Position numbers and translations under genes: made by a program
Part shown: piece after piece, positions 37,071-46,373 of the stretch
How positions within the stretch are numbered: the stretch's first letter is position 1
How the letters are laid out: every line of letters begins with the position of its first letter
Notes under the pieces: generated by a model
Seen by the model: only the letters and a program-made list of their open reading frames with translations
Told to the model about the DNA's origin: nothing
Databases searched by the model: none
From: Amycolatopsis balhimycina FH 1894
GTDB lineage: Bacteria; Actinomycetota; Actinomycetes; Mycobacteriales; Pseudonocardiaceae
Assembly: GCF_000384295.1 (NCBI RefSeq)
Contig: NZ_KB913037.1
Coordinates: 3,830,649 to 3,894,648 of the forward strand
DNA: 64,000 nt
Reading direction: 5' to 3'

Positions 37071-40000
37071 TGCCGGAGGGGAATCCGCTCGTCGTCGACG
37101 CCAAGAAGGACCCGGACGGGCCGGGCGCGTTCACCGCGGGCAACGGCGACTACGGCTGGGCGGGCGGCATCGGCATCGCCGAGTCGTCGATGGACGCGTT
37201 CAACGGGATCAAGGACGGCGACTGGGTTTCCGGCGGCCTGGGCATGCTCAGCCTGGCCGGGGAGATCGCGGGCGCCGCGATCGACCCGTTCGGGTACCTG
37301 ATGTCGTCGGTGGCGTCGTTCCTGATGGAGCACATCCAGCCGCTGAAGGACATGCTGGACTCCGTCGCGGGCAACCCGCCGGTGATCCAGTCCTATGCGG
37401 ACACCTGGGGCAACGTCTCGAAGGCGCTCGGCGAACGCAAGACCGACTTCGACAACGCGGTCAAGAACGGCACCACCGGCTGGACCGGCGCGGGCGCCGA
37501 CGCCTACCGCAAGTTCGCGGCCGAGCACAGCGACGCCCTTTCGGGCGCGGCGACGGTGGCCGGCGCGATCAGCACGGTCACGATGATCATGGGGCAGATC
37601 GTCTCGTTCGTCCGCGAGACCGTGCGCCAGCTGATCGCCGACCTGGTCGGCAAGCTGATCTCGTGGGTGATGGAGGAGGTCTTCTCCCTCGGCTTCGGCA
37701 CACCGGTCGTCGTCGCGCAGGCGACGGCCGCGATCGCCGAGTGGGGCAAGAAGATCAGCGGGCTGCTCAAGAATCTGACCGACTCCATCCGGAGGGTGTC
37801 GCCGCTGCTGTCGAAGCTGGTGGACATCTTCGAGAAGATCGCCAAGATCTTCGGCAAGGTGCTGGGCAAGGTCAGCGGCCTGGACGGGCTGAAGGTCAAG
37901 GAAGGCGGCTTCGTCCACAGGGTCCCCAAGGGCGAAGGGGGCGGGGTGCACGCCCGGGGTCACGGCGACGGCTCGTCCGGCTCGGAGGGCAGCCACGGGG
38001 ATGCGGACTCCGGTTCCAGCCGGGGTTCGGGCGAGGATGGGGAGAGCGCGCCGTCTCATGCGGACGACGCGGACGGTTCGCCGCCGGCGCACGGCGAGGA
38101 CGGTTCGCCGTCCGCGGCCCGATCGGGCGACAGCAGCGCACCTCGCACCCGCTCCGACGGTCCGCCCGGGGATGGCTCGCCTTCGCACGCCGGGGACACG
38201 GATTCCGCGCCCACTCACTCGGGCGACAGCGCGCCTTCGCACGCCGGAGACACCGGCGGTTCGCCTTCGCACGCCGGAGATTCGAGCCCCTCGGCCGCCC
38301 GCTCCGGCAACAACTCGCCGTCGCACGCGGGCGACAACACCCCGTCGCACGCAGGCGACAGCACTCCCTCGCCGACTCGCGCCGGCGACAACCCGCCTTC
38401 GCACGCCGGCGATTCGAACCCATCGCCCACTCGCGCGCCTTCGCACGCAGGCGACTCGAGCCCCTCGGCCGCACACGCGGGCGACAACACTCCCTCGCAC
38501 GCGGGCGACAGCAACCCGTCGCCCACCCGCACGCCGTCGCACTCGGGAGACACCAGCCCCTCACCTACCCGCGCGGGCGACAACACTCCGTCCCACGCAA
38601 GCGACTCGAGCCCGTCGCCGACCCGCTCCGGCGACAACAGTCCGGCGCATTCGGGCTCGCCCAGCCATGCCGACGGCGGCAACCCCGCGCACTCCGGCTC
38701 GGCGCCCGCGGCGCGGGCCGACGGCCCCGGCTCGCACGCCGGCACCGACACCCCGAGCAGTGCCGCGCCGCCGCGGGCGGACGGCACCACCTCCGCCAGC
38801 GGCACCGCGCCGACCGCGCCGCGCGCCGGGGATCCCGGTACCCAGTTCCCGTCGCCGCGTGGTGGGGACGGCGCCGCCTCCGGTGTCCCGCCGCAGGGCG
38901 GCCAGCCCATGACGGGCGGTGGCATGCCGCCCGGTGGTGCGCCCGGTGGCGGCGGTCCCGGCGGTGGTTCGCCCCGCACCGGCGGTGGCGCCGGCTGGAC
39001 CGGCACCCCGGGCAGCTCCGGGGCCCACACACCGCACGTCGACGCGCCCGGACGGCCCCGCACCGGCGGTGACCTGCCCGAAGGCCGCCCGCGCCCCCGC
39101 ACGCCCGACGCACCCGCGCCGGCTGCTCGCGGCTTCGGCCCCGGCACGCACGGCCCGGACACCCGCACCCCCGGCCCGGCCACCCGGCCCGGCGGCCCGG
39201 GACACACCGGACCAGGACACAGCGGCCCGGGCGGGCCCGGGCACAACGGCCCCGGCGGCCCGCACGACCCCGCGTCCGGGCACGGCCCCCACGAGAACGG
39301 CCCCCACGACCCGGACGGCACCCCGCCGCACCACGGTGACTCCGGGCCGCTCACCCCGGACGAGGTCAACGCGCGGCACGCCGAGAGCACGCCGTCGGGG
39401 ACCTCCTACCACGCCGGCGATCCGGAGATGGGCGATCTGCCGCACCGGGTGCGGCCCGACGCCGACGGGCGCTACACCGTCGACGTGCACGTCACCCCGG
39501 ACGGGCACGCGCGGATCGGCGACAGGCTCTACACGCCGGAGGAGTTCGCCGACGTCCTGCGCCGCAACGCCGACTACGACGGCCGGCCCATCCGCCTGAT
39601 CGGGTGCGACGCCGGTTCCAACGACTTCGCGCACCGGCTGTCGCGTGAGCTGGACACCGAGGTCATGGCGCCGACCAAGCCCGCGTGGACCGACTCGCAC
39701 GGCCGCGTCTTCTCCTCCGACTACGAGATCGGCCCGGACGGCCGGATGCGGCCGCGGATCCCGCCGGACGGCGAGTGGAACACCCACCACCCGGACGGCT
39801 CGGTGCACCCCGCCGGCGAGGACGGCTTCACCCCGGACACCCACGAGTCGCACAAGCACGACATCGACGCCGACGACGCCGTGGCGCGCCGGCGCCCGAT
39901 TCCCACCGAGCCGGTCGAGATCGAGACCCGGCAGCCGCCGGCGTCGATGAAGGAAAAGATCAACGACCCCGGCTACCGCGCCAAGTACTACGACGGGCCG

Positions 40001-40861
40001 GACACCAACGGCGAGTTCAAGCGCAAGAACCGCGAGCAGTTCGACCACAACGACGAGCGCGTCGAAAAGATCCGGGAAGACACGGACAAGGACCCGGGCG
40101 ACCGGTTCGAAACGAAGTCCGACGACTACGTCCCCGCGCAGTACCGGGAGGACATCCCGGAGGTCGAGCACAAGGCGACGCAGCCGCAGAAGGACCGGGC
40201 GCAGCAGCTCATCGACGAACGGGCCGACGCGAATGCGCACGCGCGGAAGGTCGAGGAGAACTACCGGGCGCACCGCGACGACGGAACGCTGACCGACGAG
40301 CTGGAGGAACAGCGCGCGGCAGCGCACAAAGCGCGGACCGATTACGGCGAGGAACTCGGCGAGCACGCCGCGAGCGATGCGGTGACCGATCGGTACCCGC
40401 GCGACCGATACGACGTCAAGGAGCTGCCCGACCCGGCGGTCCACGGCGACAACACCCGTCCGGGCGGCGGGGAGAAGCCCGGTGCCGGCCGGTTCGACCA
40501 GATCTACGAGGTCACCGACCGGACGACCGGCGAGACCCGGCACGTGATCGTCGAGGCGAAGGGCCCGAACGCCGAACTCGGCACGCGAAAGGGCATCGAC
40601 GGGAAAACCAGCTACGAACAGGGGCACCCGCTTTACGTCGACAGCGTCATCGGGAACATGCTGAAGAACGGGACGCCCGCGGAAAAGGCACTCGCCCGGG
40701 ATCTGCTGCAGGCCAAGGAACTCGGCCAGCTCGACTACTCGGTGGCGAAAGCCAGGGTGCGCGAGGAAGTGGTGGTCGGAACTGACGGCAAACCGGAGAA
40801 AAAGCCGGTGTACGGTGGCTACAACCTCAAGCATTTCGACCTGACCATCACGAGCCGATGA
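37070..40861 (+). CDS. type VII-exported polymorphic toxin with C-terminal PD-(D/E)xK nuclease domain
   Basis: 1263 residues. Residues ~1-290 are helical and contain a WxG (WTG at 138-140). About 317-550 are a repetitive PSHAGD linker; to ~760 it is Pro/Gly-rich. About 760-940 resemble a processing domain (VHVTPDGHARIGDRLYTPEE, LIGCDAGSND with Cys846). The C-terminus has Asp1143 (RFDQIYEV) and Glu1162/Lys1164 (VIVEAKG), a restriction-nuclease-like site. Expected to cut nucleic acid in rival cells. An ATG at 37070 (GTG at 37067 also possible) overlaps the preceding stop, and its stop overlaps the Imm49 start. Confidence 0.8.
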   Translation: MPEGNPLVVDAKKDPDGPGAFTAGNGDYGWAGGIGIAESSMDAFNGIKDGDWVSGGLGMLSLAGEIAGAAIDPFGYLMSSVASFLMEHIQPLKDMLDSVAGNPPVIQSYADTWGNVSKALGERKTDFDNAVKNGTTGWTGAGADAYRKFAAEHSDALSGAATVAGAISTVTMIMGQIVSFVRETVRQLIADLVGKLISWVMEEVFSLGFGTPVVVAQATAAIAEWGKKISGLLKNLTDSIRRVSPLLSKLVDIFEKIAKIFGKVLGKVSGLDGLKVKEGGFVHRVPKGEGGGVHARGHGDGSSGSEGSHGDADSGSSRGSGEDGESAPSHADDADGSPPAHGEDGSPSAARSGDSSAPRTRSDGPPGDGSPSHAGDTDSAPTHSGDSAPSHAGDTGGSPSHAGDSSPSAARSGNNSPSHAGDNTPSHAGDSTPSPTRAGDNPPSHAGDSNPSPTRAPSHAGDSSPSAAHAGDNTPSHAGDSNPSPTRTPSHSGDTSPSPTRAGDNTPSHASDSSPSPTRSGDNSPAHSGSPSHADGGNPAHSGSAPAARADGPGSHAGTDTPSSAAPPRADGTTSASGTAPTAPRAGDPGTQFPSPRGGDGAASGVPPQGGQPMTGGGMPPGGAPGGGGPGGGSPRTGGGAGWTGTPGSSGAHTPHVDAPGRPRTGGDLPEGRPRPRTPDAPAPAARGFGPGTHGPDTRTPGPATRPGGPGHTGPGHSGPGGPGHNGPGGPHDPASGHGPHENGPHDPDGTPPHHGDSGPLTPDEVNARHAESTPSGTSYHAGDPEMGDLPHRVRPDADGRYTVDVHVTPDGHARIGDRLYTPEEFADVLRRNADYDGRPIRLIGCDAGSNDFAHRLSRELDTEVMAPTKPAWTDSHGRVFSSDYEIGPDGRMRPRIPPDGEWNTHHPDGSVHPAGEDGFTPDTHESHKHDIDADDAVARRRPIPTEPVEIETRQPPASMKEKINDPGYRAKYYDGPDTNGEFKRKNREQFDHNDERVEKIREDTDKDPGDRFETKSDDYVPAQYREDIPEVEHKATQPQKDRAQQLIDERADANAHARKVEENYRAHRDDGTLTDELEEQRAAAHKARTDYGEELGEHAASDAVTDRYPRDRYDVKELPDPAVHGDNTRPGGGEKPGAGRFDQIYEVTDRTTGETRHVIVEAKGPNAELGTRKGIDGKTSYEQGHPLYVDSVIGNMLKNGTPAEKALARDLLQAKELGQLDYSVAKARVREEVVVGTDGKPEKKPVYGGYNLKHFDLTITSR
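38020..38700 (+). repeat. degenerate tandem repeats encoding the toxin linker
   Basis: About 230 codons made of variants of SPSHAGD / SPTRAGDN / SAARSGD, with matching DNA units such as TCGCACGCAGGCGAC. Same frame as the toxin; probably an extended surface spacer. Confidence 0.7.
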
Positions 40862-41748
40862 CCGACGACAGGGAAGAGACCGCAATCGTGCGCAGCGTCA
40901 GCAGGCACCCGGTCGACGAGGCCGCGGCCGAACAGGACCTCAAGATCCTCGAGCCCGCGCTCGGGAAACTCCCGATGGTGATCGAGCGGAGCCCGCACTC
41001 GGGTGGCCTGCGCCTCGCGATGACCAGCTCGCTCGAAGAGCTGGGGTTCCGCCTGATCGGCGATCCACGGGCGGCCTGGCTCGACACCTGGGAGGCCACC
41101 GTGCACGCCATGCAGGCGGGCGCGGCCCTGTTCCTCGCGACGAGCCGGACCGAGGGCGAAATCGAGTTCCGGTACGGCGAAGCCACCCTCCGCCGGGCCG
41201 CGGTCGGGCCGAACATGTACGGCAACGCGACGATGTGGCTGGACGCGCTGTGGCTGGCCATGATCTGCCGCGAGCGGCCGCGCATCGACCTGCTCGCATC
41301 GATCCCGCCGGACCTGCTGCGGGCGTCCACGATCGAGTACGACGAGTTCGTCTACTCGTGGGTGGGTGCGCTGCAGACGTACTGGACGCGGGGCGAAGGC
41401 CTCGTCGACCAGATCCTGGAGGCGATGGCGGGCACCGACCCGGCCGGGCTCCGGCAGCTCGACCCCGACGCCGTCCTCCAGCGCTACTACCCGCCGATCG
41501 AGATGTTCTACCACCTCACCCAGCGGGACGACGCCAGGTTCAACGACTCGCTCTACAACGCCCTGGTGCTGCACCGGCGCTACTGGTCCACGGAAGAGGA
41601 GCACAACAGCCCCTTCGGGTACGTCGCGTTGGGGCCGCTGGCCATCGCGTGCCTGGCCCGCGACGCGGGCGTCACCATCGAGGTCGAGTCGGAGTACCTG
41701 CCCGCGAACCTCCTCGCCGGCTCGTGGGTCGGCGAGCACTCGACGTGA
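40858..41748 (+). CDS. Imm49-family immunity protein
   Basis: 296 residues, soluble, mostly helical. The order of conserved pieces (TWEATVHAMQAGAALFLATS, MWLDALWLAMICRERPRIDLL, YDEFVYSWVGALQTYW, YNALVLHRRYWS) fits immunity protein 49, which neutralises nuclease-type polymorphic toxins. ATG overlaps the toxin stop (ATGA), ensuring co-translation. Confidence 0.82.
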   Translation: MTDDREETAIVRSVSRHPVDEAAAEQDLKILEPALGKLPMVIERSPHSGGLRLAMTSSLEELGFRLIGDPRAAWLDTWEATVHAMQAGAALFLATSRTEGEIEFRYGEATLRRAAVGPNMYGNATMWLDALWLAMICRERPRIDLLASIPPDLLRASTIEYDEFVYSWVGALQTYWTRGEGLVDQILEAMAGTDPAGLRQLDPDAVLQRYYPPIEMFYHLTQRDDARFNDSLYNALVLHRRYWSTEEEHNSPFGYVALGPLAIACLARDAGVTIEVESEYLPANLLAGSWVGEHST

Positions 41749-41777
41749 GCCACCCGACGCCCGAAAGGATCCGGTAG

Positions 41778-42605
41778 ATGAACCAGCCGCCGGGACCGGA
41801 CCAGCAGCGCGAGCTGGTCCGGCAGATCGGCGCGGTGCTGACGGCCCAGCTGCCGCCGGGATGGCGGCAGCTGCGGGTCGAGTACCGCGCCGCGGGCCGG
41901 CACGTCGAGACCGACCTGCTGGTGACCGGGCCGGACGGCGTGCCCCGGCCGGCGTCGCCGCACCCGGAAGCCGTGCGGCTGCTCGGCGTGCTGCGATCGG
42001 GCATGTACCGGCCCGGCCTCGGCACCTGGCTGGGCGCGATCCTCGTGTTCGAACCGGGGCTGGAGTCCCCCAGCGCCGACTTCGTGCGGCCGGACCTCGA
42101 ACCGCCGTTCCGGCGGCCACCGCCGCCGATCGGGTTCCAGGACGAACTGCGGTTCTTCCCGCGAGCCGAGGAGCACATCCCCGGGTGGCTGCGGGAGCGC
42201 GCCGGGCTGACTCCGCCGGCCGCCGGCGGGGAAGTCCGGACCCCGCGGATCTACGACGGCCTGGACGCGTCGGGGCGCCCGCTCATCCGCCGTCAGCCGC
42301 TCCCCCCGGCGGAGGCAGAGCAGGTGCTCGCGTACCTCGACGCGGGCCCGGTCATCCTGGCTTCGCGCAGCAACGGCCCGGACGCGTTCGCGCCGGACCG
42401 CACGGACGCGGTCCCGATGAACTTCCGCACCGACGGCGCCTGGGCCTGGCCCGGCGCGGTGGCGTACTACCTGCGTGAACACGGGGTGCCGCCGGACCCC
42501 GACCTGGTTGCCCACATCCGGGCCCGCCGCTTCACCGCACCCGCCGAAGTCCCGGAACCGGCCAAGGACCTGGCGCTGGCCGCGATCACCGGGGAACAGC
42601 CGTGA
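41778..42605 (+). CDS. hypothetical protein, possible second immunity protein
   Basis: 275 residues, soluble. The N-terminal ~95 (RELVRQIGAVLTAQLPPGWRQ, VRLLGVLRSGMYRPGLGTW) resemble YezG-like immunity domains; a Pro-rich middle is followed by a C-terminal module (YLDAGPVILASRSNGPDAFA, DGAWAWPGAVAYYLREHG) common in actinobacterial proteins beside toxins. Thirty nt after the Imm49 gene, with GAAAGGATC upstream, so it belongs to the toxin operon. Function inferred. Confidence 0.6.
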   Translation: MNQPPGPDQQRELVRQIGAVLTAQLPPGWRQLRVEYRAAGRHVETDLLVTGPDGVPRPASPHPEAVRLLGVLRSGMYRPGLGTWLGAILVFEPGLESPSADFVRPDLEPPFRRPPPPIGFQDELRFFPRAEEHIPGWLRERAGLTPPAAGGEVRTPRIYDGLDASGRPLIRRQPLPPAEAEQVLAYLDAGPVILASRSNGPDAFAPDRTDAVPMNFRTDGAWAWPGAVAYYLREHGVPPDPDLVAHIRARRFTAPAEVPEPAKDLALAAITGEQP

Positions 42606-42612
42606 CGTTGCC

Positions 42613-43815
42613 TCAAACCACGGTGTAGCCCGCGTTCGTCAGCGCGACCTCGACCTCCTTGCAGTGCTCCGGGCCGCGGGTTTCCAGGGCGAGCTCGACG
42701 TCGGCCTCACCGAGGTCGAGGGTGCCGGAGATGCGCGAGTGCTCGACGTCGAGCACGTTCGCGCCCAGTTCGCTGACGCAGGACAGCACGCCGACCAGGG
42801 AGCCGGGCCGGTCCGGGACCCGCAGCTTCAGGCGCAGGTAGCGGCCGCCCGCCGTCATGCCGTGCTGGATGATCCGCAGGAGCAGCACCGGGTCGACGTT
42901 GCCGCCGGAGAGGACGGCCACGACCGGCGGCTCGAAGGCGCCCACGTGCTGCAGCAGCGCGGCGACCGGTGCGGCCCCGGCCGGCTCGACGACCAGCTTC
43001 CGCCGCTCCAGGCAGAGCAGCACCGCGCGGGACAGGAACTGCTCGGTCACCGTCACGACGTCGTCGACCAGCGACTCGACGTGGGCGAAGCTGACCAGGC
43101 CGGGCTCGCCGACGGCGATCCCGTCGGCCATGGTCGCGGTCTGGCCGAGCCGCACCGGCGCGCCCGCGGCCAGCGACGGCGGGTACGCCGCGGCCTCCTC
43201 GGCTTGGACGCCGACCACGCGGACGTCCGGGCGCACCGCCTTCACCGCCGACGCGACCCCGCCGACCAGCCCGCCGCCGCCGGTGGCGACCAGGACCGTC
43301 TTCACCCCCGGCACCTGCTCGAGGATCTCGAGACCGACCGTGCCCTGGCCGGCGATGACGTCCGGGTGGTCGAAGGGGTGGATGAACACCGCCCCGGTCC
43401 GCTCGCCGAACTCGATCGCCGCGGCGAGGGTCTCCTCCAGCAGCGCGCCGTGCAGGTGGACGTCGGCGCCGTACCCGCGGGTCGCGGCGAGCTTCGGCAG
43501 CGGGGCCCGCAGCGGCATGAAGACGGTGGACCGGATACCGAGCAGCGAAGAGGCCAGCGCGACGCCCTGCGCGTGGTTGCCGGCACTGGCCGCGACGACA
43601 CCGCGCTCGCGTTCGTCCTCGGTGAGGCCGTGGATGCGGGTGTAGGCACCGCGGATCTTGAACGACCCCGTGCGCTGCAGGTTTTCGCACTTCAGGTGCA
43701 CCGGGCCGCCGTGGAGCTTGCGCAGGTCGCGCGCGTGCTCCATCGGCGTCACCCGGGTCACTCCGTTGAGGAGTTCCCGGGCGGCGCGGATCCGCTCGAG
43801 GGTGACGAGTTCCAT
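42613..43815 (-). CDS. ilvA: threonine ammonia-lyase (threonine dehydratase)
   Basis: 400 residues. PLP lysine in GSFKIRGAY (near residue 53), the phosphate loop GGGGLVGG and an ACT-like C-terminal domain (LRLKLRVPDRPGSLVGVLS). Deaminates threonine to 2-oxobutanoate for isoleucine synthesis; the single ACT domain suggests either feedback control or the catabolic TdcB type. ATG 43815; a longer frame to 43917 lacks conservation. Convergent with the toxin operon, 7 bp apart. Confidence 0.88.
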   Translation of the reverse strand: MELVTLERIRAARELLNGVTRVTPMEHARDLRKLHGGPVHLKCENLQRTGSFKIRGAYTRIHGLTEDERERGVVAASAGNHAQGVALASSLLGIRSTVFMPLRAPLPKLAATRGYGADVHLHGALLEETLAAAIEFGERTGAVFIHPFDHPDVIAGQGTVGLEILEQVPGVKTVLVATGGGGLVGGVASAVKAVRPDVRVVGVQAEEAAAYPPSLAAGAPVRLGQTATMADGIAVGEPGLVSFAHVESLVDDVVTVTEQFLSRAVLLCLERRKLVVEPAGAAPVAALLQHVGAFEPPVVAVLSGGNVDPVLLLRIIQHGMTAGGRYLRLKLRVPDRPGSLVGVLSCVSELGANVLDVEHSRISGTLDLGEADVELALETRGPEHCKEVEVALTNAGYTVV

Positions 43816-43910
43816 GGGCGGGATGATGCCACTCAGGAACTCCACAGGTTGACCGGACCGGGAGCCGGGTACCCTGGGTCGCGTCAACACGCGGTAAACA
43901 AGGAGCAACC

Positions 43911-44183
43911 ATGGCATCGGGGAACGACGCGAAGACGGCCCGACGGGCTCGCGCCACCCGCTCCGCCGGCCTGCTCCCGCTGGTGATCGGCCTGGCGTCG
44001 GCGGCCGCGCTCACCGGAGCGGCGTACCTCACCGTGGACAACGCCAGCTGCGGCGCCCCGGCCCAGTACATCCGCCACGACAGCCACGTCGAGCTGGTCG
44101 GCGGCTGCGTCGACGGCTCGAGCCTGCCGGCCGCCGGCACCCCGAAGAGTGGCGGCGTCGTGCACGGCAACTACAACCCCTGA
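43911..44183 (+). CDS. small membrane-anchored or secreted protein, 90 aa
   Basis: ATG 43911 behind AAGGAG. Basic N-terminus, one hydrophobic segment (GLLPLVIGLASAAALTGAAYL), then a short exported region with two cysteines (NASCGAPAQ, VGGCVDGS) that may form a disulfide. Divergent from ilvA and followed by a terminator. Function unknown. Confidence 0.65.
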   Translation: MASGNDAKTARRARATRSAGLLPLVIGLASAAALTGAAYLTVDNASCGAPAQYIRHDSHVELVGGCVDGSSLPAAGTPKSGGVVHGNYNP

Positions 44184-44199
44184 GCTGCGGAAACACGAA

Positions 44200-44229
44200 A
44201 AACGGCGCCGGAGAACTCCGGCGCCGTTT
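44200..44229. terminator. bidirectional terminator
   Basis: AAACGGCGCCGGAG / CTCCGGCGCCGTTT, perfect 14-bp stem around AA, between the 90-aa gene and metB. A-run on the left and T-run on the right suit both strands. Confidence 0.85.
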
Positions 44230-44244
44230 CGCGTTGCAGGGGCC

Positions 44245-45402
44245 TCAGCCCAGGGCGGCCAGCAGGTCCGCGACCAGGTCGCGGCCGTCCTCGATGCCGA
44301 CCGAGAGGCGCAGCAGGTCGGCCGGGACCTGGAGGGTCGAGCCCGCCGTGCTCGCGTGGGTCATCTTGCCCGGGTGCTCGATCAGCGACTCGATGCCGCC
44401 GAGCGACTCGGCGAGGATGAACAGCTTCGTGCGCGACGCCACCTCCAGCGCCGCCTCCTCGCCGTCCGCGTGGCTGAACGAGACCATCCCACCGAAGCGG
44501 CTCATCTGCTTCGCCGCCGTCTCGTGCCCCGGGTGCTCCGGGAGGCCCGGGTAGTAGACCTTCGCCACCTTGGGGTGCTTGACCAGCGCCTGCACGATGA
44601 GCTCGGCGTTGTCGCTGTGGCGCTCCATCCGCAGGGCGAGCGTCTTGATACCGCGCAGGGTCAGCCAGGCGTCGAACGGGCCGGGCACCGCGCCCGCGGC
44701 GTTGCGCAGGTAGAACAACTGCTCGCGCAGTTCGTCCTCGTCGGTGACCACCGCGCCGCCGACGACGTCGGAGTGGCCGCCGAGGTACTTCGTCGTCGAG
44801 TGCAGCACGACGTCCGCGCCCAGGGAGAGCGGGTTCTGCAGGTACGGCGTCGCGAAGGTGTTGTCGACCACCAGGCGGGCGCCGGCATCGTGCGCGACCC
44901 CGGCCAGCGCGGCGATGTCGGCGATGCCGAGCATCGGGTTGGTCGGCGACTCGCACCAGATCAGCTTGGTCTCGGGCCGGATGGCCGCGCGCACCTCGTC
45001 AAGGTCGGCGAGGTCGGCGACGGTGTGCTCGACGCCCCACAGGCTGAGCACCTTGTCGATCAGGCGGAACGTGCCGCCGTACGCGTCGTTGCCGAGCACG
45101 AGGTGGTCGCCGGGGCGGAGGGTACTGCGCAGCACCACGTCGGAGGCCGCCATGCCGGACGCGAAGGCCAGCGCGTGCCGGCCGCCTTCCAGCGAGGCCA
45201 GCGCCTCCTCCAGCGCCGAACGGGTCGGGTTCGCGGTGCGCGAGTACTCGTAGTCGCCCTCGCGGGTCCCGCCCACGCCGTCCTGCGCGTAGGTCGAGGT
45301 CTGGTAGATCGGCACGATCACCGCGCCGGTGCGCGGGTCGGGCTTCTGACCGGCGTGGATCGCGCGCGTCTCGAAACCCAGTACGGAGTAGTCGTCCACC
45401 AT
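44245..45402 (-). CDS. metB: cystathionine gamma-synthase
   Basis: 385 residues of the Cys/Met-metabolism PLP family: YSRTANPTRSALEEALASLEGG near residue 53, PLP lysine in HSTTKYLGGHSD, and C-terminal SLGGIESLIEHPGKMTH. Condenses an O-acylhomoserine with cysteine (or acts as a gamma-lyase). With cbs nearby it gives both directions of transsulfuration. ATG 6 nt behind TACGCT suggests a leaderless mRNA. Confidence 0.87.
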   Translation of the reverse strand: MVDDYSVLGFETRAIHAGQKPDPRTGAVIVPIYQTSTYAQDGVGGTREGDYEYSRTANPTRSALEEALASLEGGRHALAFASGMAASDVVLRSTLRPGDHLVLGNDAYGGTFRLIDKVLSLWGVEHTVADLADLDEVRAAIRPETKLIWCESPTNPMLGIADIAALAGVAHDAGARLVVDNTFATPYLQNPLSLGADVVLHSTTKYLGGHSDVVGGAVVTDEDELREQLFYLRNAAGAVPGPFDAWLTLRGIKTLALRMERHSDNAELIVQALVKHPKVAKVYYPGLPEHPGHETAAKQMSRFGGMVSFSHADGEEAALEVASRTKLFILAESLGGIESLIEHPGKMTHASTAGSTLQVPADLLRLSVGIEDGRDLVADLLAALG

Positions 45403-45408
45403 TGGGTC

Positions 45409-45414
45409 AGCGTA
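45409..45414 (-). promoter_or_regulatory. -10-like TACGCT of metB
   Basis: Six nt between the hexamer and the ATG at 45402; no ribosome site. Confidence 0.45.
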
Positions 45415-45515
45415 CGGGCCGCCCCGGACATTCCCGTCAGGTGGGATAGATCTCAGCGGCGGGTGCCGGCAGCGCCGGTTTCGCGTGCGTGCGTGGCGGC
45501 GGCCGCTTGCGATGT

Positions 45516-45564
45516 CATGAACGACTCGTTCACCTCGTCCGATGACATGAACGAGTCGTTCATG
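45516..45564. terminator. long palindrome, class B copy 4
   Basis: Arms 45516-45532 and 45548-45564, perfect over 17 bp, loop of 15. Twelve nt after the stop of the gene at 45576, upstream of metB. Confidence 0.7.
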
Positions 45565-45575
45565 TCGTTCGGCAC

Positions 45576-46115
45576 TCACCAGCTCCGCGACGAGTACGCG
45601 CCCTGGCCGGACAGGACCGGCAGCGTGGGCGTGCGGTAGCGCAGGTACCGGAACGTCGGCGGCAGGAACGCCAGCACCAGCACGAGCACCGCGAGCGCGG
45701 CGAGACCGACCCGGTCGGCCATGGCGAACCCGCCGTGGGTGAACATCGCGTCGGCGAACCGGGCCGGCGGCACCCCGACCGACAGCGGCTCGGTCAGCAG
45801 CGCGCCGACGGCCAGTAATGCGCCGAGGCCCAGCAGGACAGCGCCCGCCGTCGCGCGGAACAGCGTCGCGAGCGAGCCCAGCAGCAGCACGAGTCCGGCG
45901 ACGAGATAGCCGGCGAGGTCCGTCAGGACCCAGCCGGGCAGCGCGCCGAGGCTGAATTCGGCGGGCATGTCGAGGAAGATCTTGACCGGCACGTATCCCG
46001 CGGCGACCGCGGCCGGCAATCCGAGCACCCCGGCGAGAACCGCCGTTACTCCGGATGGCCGAGCCGATGAATACGAATGCGAATGCGAGACCGGATATCC
46101 GTGCGGACCGGGCAC
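45576..46115 (-). CDS. four-span membrane protein, unknown
   Basis: 179 residues. About four membrane spans (SGVTAVLAGVLGLPAAVAAG, LTDLAGYLVAGLVLLLGSLA, AGAVLLGLGALLAVGALL, VGLAALAVLVLVLAFLPP); cytosolic ends short. GTG at 46115 with GGGGGAG close by; the start is uncertain. No recognisable family motif. Confidence 0.6.
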   Translation of the reverse strand: MPGPHGYPVSHSHSYSSARPSGVTAVLAGVLGLPAAVAAGYVPVKIFLDMPAEFSLGALPGWVLTDLAGYLVAGLVLLLGSLATLFRATAGAVLLGLGALLAVGALLTEPLSVGVPPARFADAMFTHGGFAMADRVGLAALAVLVLVLAFLPPTFRYLRYRTPTLPVLSGQGAYSSRSW

Positions 46116-46283
46116 AACTCCCCCATCGACGAGCGCGAGCGACGGCGTTCACCCTAGTCGGAATCGGCGGAAGGAGGCCGGAAAAAGAACGGAATTCGGC
46201 CGGACGGCGGAACCCAAGATCATTTATGTGCGGTAGTAGCAGAAATGCTGTCACACGATCACGGCGAGTGCGGTACTCGGCCC

Positions 46284-46302
46284 ATTGTCCTTTTCGGACA
46301 AT
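46284..46302. promoter_or_regulatory. ATTGTCC-TTTTC-GGACAAT inverted repeat
   Basis: Perfect 7-bp arms in a 258-bp region that is locally A/T-richer (46210-46300), between the four-span membrane gene (starting at 46115) and the end of the proline-rich gene. Operator candidate for the former. Confidence 0.35.
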
Positions 46303-46325
46303 TGCGTATCCGGCCGTGAATGCAG

Positions 46326-46358
46326 CGTGCCCCGGAGCCGAATCGGCTCCGGGGCACG
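46326..46358 (-). terminator. 16-bp perfect hairpin after the proline-rich membrane gene
   Basis: Arms 46326-46341 and 46343-46358 around one base, 15 nt after the stop at 46374; no T-tract. Confidence 0.7.
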
Positions 46359-46373
46359 AATGCGTGTCCTAGT

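Noticed and set aside
38020..38700. Regular repeats suggesting a CRISPR array
   Set aside because: Units are degenerate, contiguous and in frame as PSHAGD codons, with no unique spacers or cas genes.
38215..39390. 391-aa minus-strand frame opposite the toxin linker
   Set aside because: Repetitive Ser/Gly/Pro translation of the linker repeats; no start signal.
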